Part shown: positions 21,647 to 30,377 of the stretch, one piece after another | Numbering within the stretch: position 1 is the first letter of the stretch | Layout: each line of letters opens with the position of its first letter | Assembly (NCBI GenBank): GCA_029378245.1 | Contig: JARKIF010000017.1 | Location: 310,001-374,000 of the forward strand | Length of the DNA stretch: 64,000 nt | Source: Roridomyces roridus | Lineage: Eukaryota; Basidiomycota; Agaricomycetes; Agaricales; Mycenaceae | Direction: 5' to 3' | The notes under the pieces: generated by a model | Seen by the model: the letters and a program-made list of their open reading frames with translations, nothing else | Databases searched by the model: none | What the model was told of the DNA's origin: nothing | Program-made: the position numbers and the translations under genes

Positions 21647-23311
21647 ATGGCTGCCTCCGGCTGGACTAATCATCACGAGGATCCGACACACGCCTTTCTC
21701 ATGCACGCGGATAAAATGATACGTGACGCTCAGTTTGTCGTGGACTCGCTGCCGAACGTGGAACCGTTTGCCGTTGAGCGTGCACTCCGGCAGCTCAGTG
21801 CGATTCACTACCTTTTCGCTAATCTAAACGACGCGTGGCTCGACCAGGACGACATCAATCAATTTATTTCTGTGGTTCTTAGTGTCCAGGTGCCGCTCCA
21901 GGAGTTTCAGGATCAACCAGCGCCGCCTCGAAACGTTGGGACCACAACGGTCCGGGGTCCAGGTCCTGGTCGGCCGCGATACATCCTAGATCTGCGACGG
22001 GCGTCCGAGCTTCATGACCTCGGCAACTCTTGGGAGTCCATTGCAGAGGCTCTGGGTGTGCGGAGACGAACCATCTACTATCACCTGGAACGTGCTGGGA
22101 TCTCGACTGCCCGGCGTCCATTTACCGAAATTTCGGATTCTGATTTGGACGGATTTGTCGCTCACATTTCGATCAAACACCCTTTAGCTGGGAGTGCCAT
22201 CGTCATGGGGCATCTGGAGGCCATCGGAATCCATCTGCCGTCGGAAAGAGTGCAGGATAGTCTGTGGCGTGTTGACGGGATCGGTGTGATTGTTCGGTAC
22301 GCTCTCAATCGCCATTCCCACTCCCAAAATGACTCGCTCTCCAGATGGAATGGAATCATTAAGCGCCGAACGTATCGGGTGCGCGGGGCTAACGCCCTGT
22401 GGCATGGCGATGGTAACGAGAAACTCCGGCCTTGGGGTTTTTACGTGCACGGCTGCGTAGACGGCTTTTCACGGCTATTCATCTACCTCAAATGCTCTAA
22501 CAACAAGCGCTCTGCCACCGTGGAGGCCTGTTGGATGGCGGCTGTGGCAGAATTTGGGTGGCCTAGCAGAGGCCGGGGTGATTTTGGGAAGGAGAACAAC
22601 GGGGTGGAGCGCAGGATGGTGGAGCGCTGGGGTGTCTCCCACAGGGCATATCTCCGCGGCAGGTGCGTGAATCATCATCTCATTGATGATCTGACGTTAA
22701 AACCAGATGCTAGATCGACTCAGAACATCCGCATGGAGCGCGGCTGGAGAGATGTGCGAAAGGATACACTCGAGCTGTATCGTCAAATCTTCGCGTATCT
22801 CGAGCAGTCCGGCCTTCTCGACATGGAGAGCGCGGTACATCGAGTCTGCCTCTATATTATCTTTCAACCTCGCATCCAGCACTCGTTGGACGAGACCCGA
22901 TCGTCGTGGAATAATCACAAAATCCGCACAGCTGGGAATAAAACTCCGATCGCTCTGTACCAGCTCAGCAAAACTCGCGCTATCAATCGTGGCTACTGGA
23001 CAGGCGACCCCGGCGACGATATTCGGACCGCCTCGGACCCTGCTTATGGAGAAGATCCAGGCGAGCGGCTTCCCCCAGCAGATGAATTAGCGAACGACCC
23101 AACATCTCCGGACTTCTCAGAGTTCCCCAATGTGGCCGCCGAACGCGACGCAGGGATCTTCGTCAATGAGGACGAGGAGATAAGAGAGGCCGAGGAAGCT
23201 CTGGGGGACCTGGGCATTATGGAGGACGATGGTAACTGGGGCATAGATATCTATTGTAGAGCGGTCCTCATTTTCACCGCTCATCTGGAGGAATCCGAAG
23301 ATGAAAATTGA
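21647..23311 (+). CDS. integrase-core DDE transposase
   Basis: Start at ATG 21647; the frame is open to the stop at 23311. N-terminal helices are followed by a basic GPGRPRY linker and a helix-turn-helix (LGNSWESIAEALGVRRRTIY) for DNA binding. The catalytic core has WHGDGNEKL (Asp codon 22409-22411), HGCVDGFSR, NNKRSATVEACW, and GRGDFGKEN (Asp codon 22580-22582). A 51-bp GT-AG intron at 22663-22713 keeps frame whether or not it is removed; only after its removal does the core read RGRSTQNIRMERGWRDV. This places the Glu (22736-22738) 34 residues after the second Asp, as expected for a DD(34)E integrase fold. The C-terminus is acidic. Spliced length is about 537 residues. All catalytic residues and both ends are present, so it may be active. 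Confidence 0.85.
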   Translation: MAASGWTNHHEDPTHAFLMHADKMIRDAQFVVDSLPNVEPFAVERALRQLSAIHYLFANLNDAWLDQDDINQFISVVLSVQVPLQEFQDQPAPPRNVGTTTVRGPGPGRPRYILDLRRASELHDLGNSWESIAEALGVRRRTIYYHLERAGISTARRPFTEISDSDLDGFVAHISIKHPLAGSAIVMGHLEAIGIHLPSERVQDSLWRVDGIGVIVRYALNRHSHSQNDSLSRWNGIIKRRTYRVRGANALWHGDGNEKLRPWGFYVHGCVDGFSRLFIYLKCSNNKRSATVEACWMAAVAEFGWPSRGRGDFGKENNGVERRMVERWGVSHRAYLRGRCVNHHLIDDLTLKPDARSTQNIRMERGWRDVRKDTLELYRQIFAYLEQSGLLDMESAVHRVCLYIIFQPRIQHSLDETRSSWNNHKIRTAGNKTPIALYQLSKTRAINRGYWTGDPGDDIRTASDPAYGEDPGERLPPADELANDPTSPDFSEFPNVAAERDAGIFVNEDEEIREAEEALGDLGIMEDDGNWGIDIYCRAVLIFTAHLEESEDEN

Positions 23312-23899
23312 TGCCGAATTTCTCAGAGCTTGGGAAATTTCCTAGGTTTGTTCATGATAGGCAAATGTGACAGTGAAGGCCACGAGATGCAACCGCGACA
23401 TCGACTGGTTATAACCACAGTACACGAAGGATGCCACTGCATACCGGTCTGATGCAACCAGCTTGTCGGACTGATGCAACTGTTTCTGGGATATATGTGA
23501 GTGACCTGCCTTGTGAATGAGATGGACGTTCCGTGAGGATGTCACCATGCCACAGCCGAGATGCAACCATCTCGAGCCAGACATGCGAGCCAATCCTTGA
23601 GAGTTGTGAGCACGCACAAAACTTGTTGCGAACCACACAAAAAAGATGCAGTTGCACATGCAAAACACTGTTTCCAACGGGTTGCAGACCATTTTGGATT
23701 TTTGCACAGTATATGTGCCATACATCAGCAGAATCACGAAGACTCTTTTTGAAAAGGAGTGAATACCCTGCAGATGTTATCCAAGACACGACCCCCCAAG
23801 ATGGGATCCAAACACTGAATTACAATTGAAATGCGACCCAGAGCCTGCACTCTGAAAGGGATGTAATCGTAGCAATTATTTTACAGTATATCGCCCATA

Positions 23900-24101
23900 C
23901 AAACATGTCCAAGACGCCAAGGAGGACAGGGTATCTGGTGACCTCGCACAGTACGGGTGAATGACACCCAGGAAAAGATTTCGCGCCACACGTCTGAGGG
24001 TACGCGACGAGCGGGCGATAGCACCGCGACGTGTCGTCGAACAACATGCATGCATCTTTGTGCGTTGTCCGCACATATGCTTCGATACAAATATTCCCGA
24101 G
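23900..24101 (-). pseudogene. F-box gene fragment, N-terminal part
   Basis: The minus strand encodes RRHVAVLSPARRVPSDVWRE, IFSWVSFTRTV and PCPPWRLGHVC, the F-box segment of the same gene family as 2259-3740. It is trapped between two oppositely oriented copies of the same MITE (23723-23899 and 24102-24719). The continuation of the gene is at 18486-18827, with about 40 codons lost. Confidence 0.8.
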
Positions 24102-24719
24102 TATGGGCGATATACTGTAAAATAATTACTACGATTACATCCCTTTCAGAGTGCAGGCTCTGGGTCGCATTTCAATTGTAATTCAGTGTTTGGATCCCAT
24201 CTTGGGGGGTCGCGTCTTGGATAACATCTGCAGGATATTCACTCCTTTTCAATCGTGATTCTGCCGATGTGCCGATAATGTTGGCAGTGATGCGATACTG
24301 ATAGGCTAAGTATCCCGAACTTGTTGGAATGCTTACTTTCTCTGTCTCGCACCTAATGCCCAACCACTTTGGAAGTTGATATGATGCTTCCCTGAGTCTT
24401 TTAAGAAAATTCATACATGGCAGAGCATCAAATCTGGCAGTGCAAGCCAACTGAATATTTTGATCTGCCATTTATCTTTTGAACCGAACCTCTGCACCAT
24501 CAAATCTGCCGATACTCAATCAATCGGCATTCTAGCTAACAGCACTACACCACAGCATGGAGGTTGAAATCCGGGGAGTTGTTGGAACCAAGTTGAAACC
24601 GTAAGAAATGTTGTACTCCAAACGTCGACCAACCTGGAGTTGTACTCGAAACCCGGGTTACCATATGCACATGCCATCCAAATGAGTCCCAATAATTTTT
24701 TTACAGTATATGTGCCATA
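24102..24719 (+). mobile_element. non-autonomous IS3EU-like MITE, 618 bp, 6-bp target duplication
   Basis: The ends are TATGGGCGATATACTGTAAA and TTTACAGTATATGTGCCATA. CCCGAG is duplicated at 24096-24101 and 24720-24725. It is nearly identical, in reverse orientation, to the interrupted copy at 18828-23899, and it supplies the uninterrupted reference for the CATCAG insertion site. It has no coding capacity; its ends match those of the complete element, which is therefore a candidate source of transposase. Confidence 0.92.
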
Positions 24720-24821
24720 CCCGAGTGCTTAGATCTGCTTGTTATACATCTGAGACCGATACATATTCACAACTGTTACTGCGCTCATAACGGGTGCGAT
24801 ACTAGGCAAGAATCCATGGAA

Positions 24822-26396
24822 TCAACAGAATAGCCGCCTCTCAGGGTACCATTCCTCCAGAAACGCCCTTGTTTGGTCGTAAGATGGAAATGCGACCTCA
24901 ATTCCCTCCAGGTCCTCTGCAAACTCTTGCAGCACGGATTCTTTGAGACACCTGGTGGGTTGCCAAAGAAGATGCAAACTCCGCAGCGCGGATCCCATGC
25001 CTCGACGAGACCGGACCATGGGGATGAGTGCCTCGATGTCCGAGTGTACAAGTGCGCCGCAGTTCGTTCCGCATGCGAAGAACTCTAGTCTCGGACACAA
25101 GATGCCGCCGTGAAGATCAGGGATTGTCATTGCTGTCCATATTGGGGCCCATTGGAAGGCACCATCGACAATGAGGTACTCGAGCTCTGGAAGGGCTCGC
25201 AGGACTTCGATGAGAAGGCCGATTTCGGGCCAGTTCCAACATTTGATCAACAGCAAACTCCTTAAGGAGCACGAGGAACGCTGTATGAAAGGCAATACTG
25301 AATCGAGGTCGAATTGCACTTGCAAAAACTGGAGGGATGGTGCTGTGAGGTAATGCAACACACGAGATCGTGAGGTGACAAGTCGGCGTAGTTGTGGGAG
25401 ATGTATGCCACCCTTGCTGTCATCCGGTGCTGGGTGGTCTAACAGGTCGAAGAAAGTTAGACGACACTCGACCAGGTTGTGAGCAGCGGACAAGATATCA
25501 AGTTGTCTGGGGAGAGGATCTATGCCATGATATTGCGTTATCTGGGCCCAGGGGACATCGAGTGGGGCGGAGCACACTGAAAGTGCGAGATCGGTGAGAA
25601 CAACTCGACGCAAGGACGGAGCATCCAACAGGAAACTGAAGGCTCCCTTTTTTGGATGCCAGTGATATGCCCCTGCTCGGTCAATGAACTCAAAGTTCTC
25701 GAGCGCAGGGATTCGATTGCGGATGCTTTGAATAAGATCATATATGGCTGCGTTGGTGGCCGGGAAATGTAGATCGAAAAGGAAATTCCTCCAGCGATGG
25801 GATTCTGCAAGGATCTTGCTGAGTAGAACGGTAGCCGGCGGGCCTTCATTCTCTTCCCGCCACTCAACAGACACATCGAGCGTGAGGTTGGCGGAACGGA
25901 GAAGCTGGCATTCGAGAAAGGAAAGAGGGTAGATGTGGAGGGCCGGAGACTCATGGCGGTATGGGCATGAGATATGAATGGTGCGCCACAGAAATGGGGT
26001 GCCCAGTGCCACGTCTCTCCACGACCTGCATATGTGGCCGAGAATCCAAGGGGGAGAGTACACGTCTCGAAAATGCGTAGACCAACTTGCAGTGCGAACT
26101 CGGCGCGTGAACGATGTCCAGGAGAATATTTCCGCCAACAGTTCGTTCGGCATGCGACGCATTGGCGACAGAATCGCCGCATGAGACCGAATGCAATCTG
26201 CTGTCGCGTCGCGCTCACCAACGAGGCTCTTGACAACGTGACCGCTGCTCCGAGAATCGTCGTCAATCTGGGAGTTCAACGCAGCCAGTTGCGAGCGTTT
26301 CTTATCAAGAAAAGCAAGGAGCGAGGAGATTTCGGCATCGTGAGGAGGATCGTTGCTTAGGAGGAGATGGGTGCACCGTGGCGAGGAAAGATCCAT
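24822..26396 (-). CDS. F-box protein with leucine-rich C-terminal region
   Basis: A 524-residue intronless frame from ATG 26396. The N-terminus carries the family signature (LLLSNDPPHDAEISSLLAFLDKKRSQLAAL) with a helical segment. The F-box-like domain lies at about residues 85-145 (RRMPNELLAEIFSWTSFTRR ... WILGHICRSWRDVALGTPFLW). Degenerate leucine-rich repeats follow, including LVECRLTFFDLL and LRALPELEYLIV. It is expected to act as an SCF substrate receptor; the target is unknown. The right-arm copy at 40687 is C-terminally truncated and the diverged copy at 35866 is frameshifted, so this is the only complete member of its subgroup here. The small-protein gene at 26667-27026 is upstream on the same strand. 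Confidence 0.88.
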   Translation of the reverse strand: MDLSSPRCTHLLLSNDPPHDAEISSLLAFLDKKRSQLAALNSQIDDDSRSSGHVVKSLVGERDATADCIRSHAAILSPMRRMPNELLAEIFSWTSFTRRVRTASWSTHFRDVYSPPWILGHICRSWRDVALGTPFLWRTIHISCPYRHESPALHIYPLSFLECQLLRSANLTLDVSVEWREENEGPPATVLLSKILAESHRWRNFLFDLHFPATNAAIYDLIQSIRNRIPALENFEFIDRAGAYHWHPKKGAFSFLLDAPSLRRVVLTDLALSVCSAPLDVPWAQITQYHGIDPLPRQLDILSAAHNLVECRLTFFDLLDHPAPDDSKGGIHLPQLRRLVTSRSRVLHYLTAPSLQFLQVQFDLDSVLPFIQRSSCSLRSLLLIKCWNWPEIGLLIEVLRALPELEYLIVDGAFQWAPIWTAMTIPDLHGGILCPRLEFFACGTNCGALVHSDIEALIPMVRSRRGMGSALRSLHLLWQPTRCLKESVLQEFAEDLEGIEVAFPSYDQTRAFLEEWYPERRLFC

Positions 26397-26666
26397 GCTA
26401 GAAACGGGACGTCAGGGAAGAAGAGCCTGGATGGGGAGGGTGTCTACCTCGCGATTGAATTTGAGATGGTGGACCACCGTGGTTTGGGTTAAGCGAGGGG
26501 GCATCACGTGTTGATCAAAATTGGAACGTGATAGCCAAACAGAGACAAGTAAATGCGACGCGTCGAAGCAAACGATAGATAGTAAATTTCGAGAAAATCC
26601 TAGCAGTACATTCCCAGAAGAAAAATGTAAACAAGTCCATTCGATCATGGCCTGTCAATTCCACCT

Positions 26667-27026
26667 TCACCAATGGCAAAACCCACAGAACGGGCGCGGA
26701 CGCCAATCCACGCGCACAGGCGCATTGGGGCAAGCTATGACCGTCGTGGGAGACGTGGTCCACGCCGATGCTGGCGACCCCGTCGCGTACACTGAGAACG
26801 CAGGGCTGGCCGGGTGGACGCATGTGAGGCAGCCATGTGGGGGCGCGGGGAAGGCCCAGTACCCAGTGGCTGTAAACCTAGTCGTGAGCGAGTGCGAGAG
26901 TGAGTAAGTTGCGGGGAACGCACGGATACATGCGGCTGTATACAGTTCTGGGCTGCATACCCAGCATGGAACGGGGCTGGGGCCGTCGCGATGCTTGCAG
27001 TTGTGAGAGACGACTATGGTTGACAT
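26667..27026 (-). CDS. small (about 100 aa) protein of an unrecognised family, copy 1
   Basis: ATG 27026 gives MSTIVVSHNCKHRDGPSPVP, then CWVCSPELYTAACI. A 55-bp GT-AG intron (26870-26924) leads to PTGYWAFPAPPHG and a tail ending RVDWRPRPFCGFCHW. The three copies in the window (also 29377-29789 and 35219-35592) keep the same intron position and reading frame although the third is well diverged, which supports a real gene. Constant features are CKH, a C-x2-C pair, GYWA, Y(A/G)xGxPxSAW, PNAxVRVDW and a terminal Trp. No convincing signal peptide or domain is recognised. The intron also remains open when unspliced, so the spliced form is inference from the alignment. Confidence 0.65.
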   Translation of the reverse strand: MSTIVVSHNCKHRDGPSPVPCWVCSPELYTAACIRAFPATYSLSHSLTTRFTATGYWAFPAPPHGCLTCVHPASPAFSVYATGSPASAWTTSPTTVIACPNAPVRVDWRPRPFCGFCHW

Positions 27027-27734
27027 TTGTGAGATTTGGTTGGGAGTGAGCTTGGGCTTTGTTTCTGAGGAAGAAGACTCGACCTGGGTCCCTTTATATA
27101 CCCGCTTCTGGGCTTTCGACGAATTGGGTGGATAACGTCAAGTTGCGTTAACTCGTACGCCTGTAAAGGGCGTCTGGAATGAAACTGAACAGCAGTATTG
27201 GCAGCTTACGGCGAACAGAGCATCTTGTCGTAACAAACGTTTGAGAAACAATGGAGAAGCATCGCGTCGGAGGCTGTGGTTGAGGTAAGGCGTGACATGC
27301 GCACCCGCGAACTGCTGTTGAGCGAGGTGACGCGTGTGAGAGTTCCCTGCCAAATTGAACACAGAGTCACGTTGACTGGGTTGACTGCTGAGCACTGAGG
27401 AGCCCGCCCCATCCAACGAACTTTGAAAGGACCGTGAGTGACAAAAGAAGAATTCTAATGGACAGAGGGTGAATACCACTTTGCAAGGCCGCCACATACA
27501 CCCTGCTCTTCGCGCCGAAGCTCGCTGCGAGATTCTGTACTTTTGTGAACGAAAAATTAAAATCGACGAACACACGCTACGGCTGCCCACCTGGATCAAG
27601 CCTCGCTTAGCAGCTACCGGCGGCCTCTTTAGCGAGCGTTGCACGTGGTCAGGCCCGCTCTTCATTATCGACCGCCATCATCGTATCGAGCGAGTGAGTC
27701 CCTGGCCTTCTCTCCCTCTCGCTTGGATCTGAAT
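27027..27734. promoter_or_regulatory. divergent promoter region
   Basis: Intergenic DNA between the small-protein gene (minus) and the F-box gene at 27735 (plus). A TTTATATA word at 27093-27100 lies about 70 bp upstream of the small-protein start and is a reasonable TATA box for it. The segment 27030-27400 is related to 34880-35200 upstream of the copy at 35219, where a TATATAAA-like word occurs again, and in part to 29800-30060 upstream of the third copy. Confidence 0.5.
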
Positions 27735-29255
27735 ATGCGCCCTAGGATGTCCGAGTCGCCTTGCCCCGGTCTGCTCAAAAGCAACGAAGCGCCTCCCGAC
27801 ACCGAGATTCCTCTCATTCGTGCCTTTCTATCACAGCAGCAGTCGCGCCTGGATGCCCTGGATAGCCAGATCGCAGGCTCGCTATCGGCCGACATCGAGC
27901 TTCTCACCCAGCGTCATGCCATCGCAGATCGCATCCAGGCGCACGCCGCAGTCTTGTCATCTCTCCGCCGCGTCCCCGCCGAACTCTGGTCAAAAATCTT
28001 CCTCGTGGTACCCTCTACGCGACGAGCAGGAAACACTTCCAGGAGTATTCCCCCTTGGCGACTTGGCCATATATGCAACTTCTGGCGTGACGTGGCCGTC
28101 TCAAACCCGTTCCTCTGGCGCTACTTCGAGATTATGCCTACGCCGGGCCATAGTCTCACCGACCTCTTCCCTCTCCCCATGATCGAAACGCAGCTGGCTC
28201 GATCTGGCAAAGTGCCTATCAACCTAGCGCTCGAGTGGTGGAATGGGAATGCCGCCGAAGTGGTTCTCCTCGAGAGACTGATGCTCGAGTCTCACCGTTG
28301 GAACCGTGTCTACGTGCGAGTTATGGGAAGCAACGCGAGCATCCTTTCTCGGCTTCAACAGATTCGTGGCCGCGTCCCGGCTTTGCAGATGTTCCGATTC
28401 ATCTCCGAAGGGGACAGGGACGAGCCAAACTTTGTTGGAGCGCAGGACATGTTCTTGTCAGCTCCGGCTCTCCGTGACTTCACCCTCACCCATTTCAAGT
28501 CCTCCACGCTCCCTTTCATGCTGCCATCCTCGCAGTTAACTGTCTACGAAGGCAGCGCCCACCCCGATGTCCATCTCAGCGTCCTCTCCGGGGCGCACAA
28601 CCTCCTCGAGTGTCGTCTGGGTGCTGGAAAAATGTTCGAGAACCCCCCGCCCACGGCCAGCAACATCGTGGTCACCCTCCCTCGTCTGCTCGTCCTCCGC
28701 ATCGTAGAGCCCGAGATGATCAATCACATCATCGCACCGGTGCTCAAGTATCTACGTGTGGAGGATGACCTCCCGGCCGTGGTGTCCTTCGTTCAGCGCT
28801 CCGCGTGCGGTGCCTCCCTAAAAGAGCTCATCCTCGTCCGCTCCGAGGGGTGCTCCTCGAATACATTCAAAGCTCTCCTCCGAGCTCTTCCGGCGCTGGA
28901 ACGTCTCGTGTACGAACCCTCCCGAGGCGATGCGGACAGGGCAGACTTGGCGGATGCGCTGACTCTCACCGGTGCCGAGGCACACGACCTCTGCCGGAAC
29001 CTCCAGACCCTCGCGTGGAGCTGGATGGGCTTCACGGCACCGGCGTATCGGGATTCAATTCGCCGCATGGTGCAGTCTCGCAGTGACAATGACAAGTTCT
29101 TATTCCGCGTGCTTTCGTTGTTGCCTGTCGGGTATGAGGGTATGGGCGCTCATGGGAGAGATATGATCCTGGAGCAGTTGGGGTTGAAGGGGCTTGATGG
29201 GAATGTTGAGGTTGTGGATTGGCATGAGACGGGTATGATTTTGGCCACGTCTTGA
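27735..29255 (+). CDS. F-box protein with leucine-rich C-terminal region
   Basis: The frame is open to 29255. I chose ATG 27735 (MRPRMSESPC); a second ATG at 27747 is equally possible, and the sequence upstream of it is unlike the family. The protein is about 506 residues: an N-terminal family block (LLKSNEAPPDTEIPLIRAFL, then SRLDALDSQIAGSL), an F-box-like domain (RRVPAELWSKIFLVVPSTRR ... WRLGHICNFWRDVAVSNPFLW) and leucine-rich repeats. No intron. It is a probable SCF substrate receptor. A broken relative in the same orientation lies at 32877-34763, so the two were probably made by tandem duplication around the carrier gene. Confidence 0.87.
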   Translation: MRPRMSESPCPGLLKSNEAPPDTEIPLIRAFLSQQQSRLDALDSQIAGSLSADIELLTQRHAIADRIQAHAAVLSSLRRVPAELWSKIFLVVPSTRRAGNTSRSIPPWRLGHICNFWRDVAVSNPFLWRYFEIMPTPGHSLTDLFPLPMIETQLARSGKVPINLALEWWNGNAAEVVLLERLMLESHRWNRVYVRVMGSNASILSRLQQIRGRVPALQMFRFISEGDRDEPNFVGAQDMFLSAPALRDFTLTHFKSSTLPFMLPSSQLTVYEGSAHPDVHLSVLSGAHNLLECRLGAGKMFENPPPTASNIVVTLPRLLVLRIVEPEMINHIIAPVLKYLRVEDDLPAVVSFVQRSACGASLKELILVRSEGCSSNTFKALLRALPALERLVYEPSRGDADRADLADALTLTGAEAHDLCRNLQTLAWSWMGFTAPAYRDSIRRMVQSRSDNDKFLFRVLSLLPVGYEGMGAHGRDMILEQLGLKGLDGNVEVVDWHETGMILATS

Positions 29256-29376
29256 ATGGGATGCAGGGTTGAAGAGGAATTATAAGCAAGAAATTTACAA
29301 GTACATTCCCGGTCCTAAGAGTCCCATATACATATATCCACCGAACCAATCTCATTGTCTTCTTCTCTCCGTCCCC

Positions 29377-29789
29377 TCACCAATAATACAATCCCCATCC
29401 CCAAGCCGGACGCGGCCGCCAATCGACGCGGACACGCGCATTGGGGTAATCCATCACAGTCGTTCCAGGAGAGCTCCACGCGGATACCGGCGGGCCCGTG
29501 GCGTAAAGCGGGTACGCGGAATTTGACGGGTTGAGGCACGCCATGGACCCACTGGTTCTTGGAGGTGGCGTCGCCCAATAGCCCCACGCTGTCCCGAATC
29601 CGAATCAGCCGTCGCACAGAAGAGCAAAAGAAGAGGAGACGCACGGACGTATGCCATACACGGGTTACATACCGAGCACGGCCAATAATTATACTGGGGT
29701 ACCATTCCGACGGCGACGGCGGTTGGACTGACACCAACGGCGGTGATGGGAGTGGCTGGGAGATGTTTGCAGCTGAGTACCACGGACAT
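29377..29789 (-). CDS. small protein of an unrecognised family, copy 3 (diverged)
   Basis: ATG 29789 gives MSVVLSCKHLPATPITAVGV, then PQYNYWPCSVCNPCMAYV. A 56-bp GT-AG intron (29589-29644) in the homologous position joins to PWGYWATPPPR ... YPLYATGPPVSAWSSPGTTV ... YPNARVRVDWRPRPAWGWGL, ending YYW at 29377. It lies tail-to-tail with the F-box gene 27735-29255. Retention of the frame across strong divergence is the best evidence that the family is coding. Confidence 0.62.
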
Positions 29790-30377
29790 TGTTGTTGAGT
29801 TGGCTCTGAACAGTCGGGGGGACTTCGACTGGGGTTTCAAAGGCAGTCGAAGGCACCCGCCTTATATACCCTTTTCCCAGCTGTGCGTCACTGCCGGCCT
29901 TGCTCGAACCATAACGTTAGTTTGAGTTGACTCGTTTACCTAGTCAAGTCGCCACGCAGCCGGATAACGAGAGGTTGACGAGAACAACGACAGCCCTTTA
30001 CGGCTGCCGGCCTCGGGAGTCGGGTTGGAATAGACATCACGAGGCTGTGGTTGAGGTAACGCGCCTGATAAGGGCCGCGAAGTTGAGTCGACAGAGTGGC
30101 GGATCTACGTTTCGGCGTCTAAAGCACAGCGAGGGGAAACTTCCTGGCCTGAAAGAATCATCGCCTGTTCAATTACATGGATTATAAGCGCCGGCCGAAG
30201 GGTGGCACACTTACCTCGTCGACTGGCGCCGGCCTCGACCTTCGACCCTCAAAGCAACAGTGTTATATTCAACTACATGAAGACCAACAACCTCTGAGTA
30301 CAGCGTCTGTCTCTATCATACATACATACATGCCATCTCGTGCCACCCCCGCACTCTCTTCCTACATTTTACACCAT
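29790..30377. other. intergenic region
   Basis: 29800-30060 contains stretches related to the upstream regions of the other two small-protein genes (27030-27400, 34880-35200), including a GAGGCTGTGGTTGAGGTAA word at 30041-30059 also found near 27270. A TTATATA word lies at about 29862. The rest has no recognisable feature. Confidence 0.45.

Larger units (their letters stand above)
19285..23722 (+). mobile_element. complete IS3EU-like DNA transposon, 4438 bp, 6-bp target duplication
   Basis: The left end is TATGGGCGATATACTGTGCA and the right end is TGCACAGTATATGTGCCATA; they form an imperfect TIR with a constant difference (GGGCG against GGCAC). CATCAG lies on both sides (19279-19284 and 23723-23728), and the related copy at 24102-24719 shows the uninterrupted site (CATCGG). 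It carries two genes on the plus strand: a multi-exon Cys-rich accessory gene (19702-21570) and an integrase-core transposase (21647-23311). Several GATGCAAC/GTTGCATC words lie near both ends. Terminal TAT, the 6-bp duplication and the integrase core fit the IS3EU superfamily; that name is inference from memory of the class. Confidence 0.85.
18828..23899 (-). mobile_element. non-autonomous IS3EU-like MITE, interrupted by a full element
   Basis: The outer ends are CATGGCACATATACTGTAAA (18828) and, at the other side, TTTACAGTATATCGCCCATA (ending 23899). The sequence of its two halves (18828-19284 and 23723-23899, about 630 bp together) matches the copy 24102-24719 in reverse orientation. At 19279-19284 it is split by the 4438-bp element. 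It has no matching target duplication: the flanks are two non-adjacent parts of an F-box gene, which suggests a deletion at insertion or recombination afterwards. Confidence 0.85.
2215..26660 (+). repeat. left arm of large inverted duplication
   Basis: This arm is homologous, in reverse orientation, to about 40560-54266. The gene series and the intergenic DNA between genes both match: for example 3741-4320 matches 51373-51960, and 12540-12720 matches 44540-44700. Homology runs past the stop of the first F-box gene into its 3' flank, ending near 2215 and 54266. The arm is interrupted by insertions absent from the other arm: a MITE at 5741-6299, about 1.8 kb of extra repeated DNA at 8400-10200, and the 15.2-24.8 kb transposon island. 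Coding differences between arms are a few percent, so the copies have been diverging and are not a recent identical palindrome. Confidence 0.9.
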
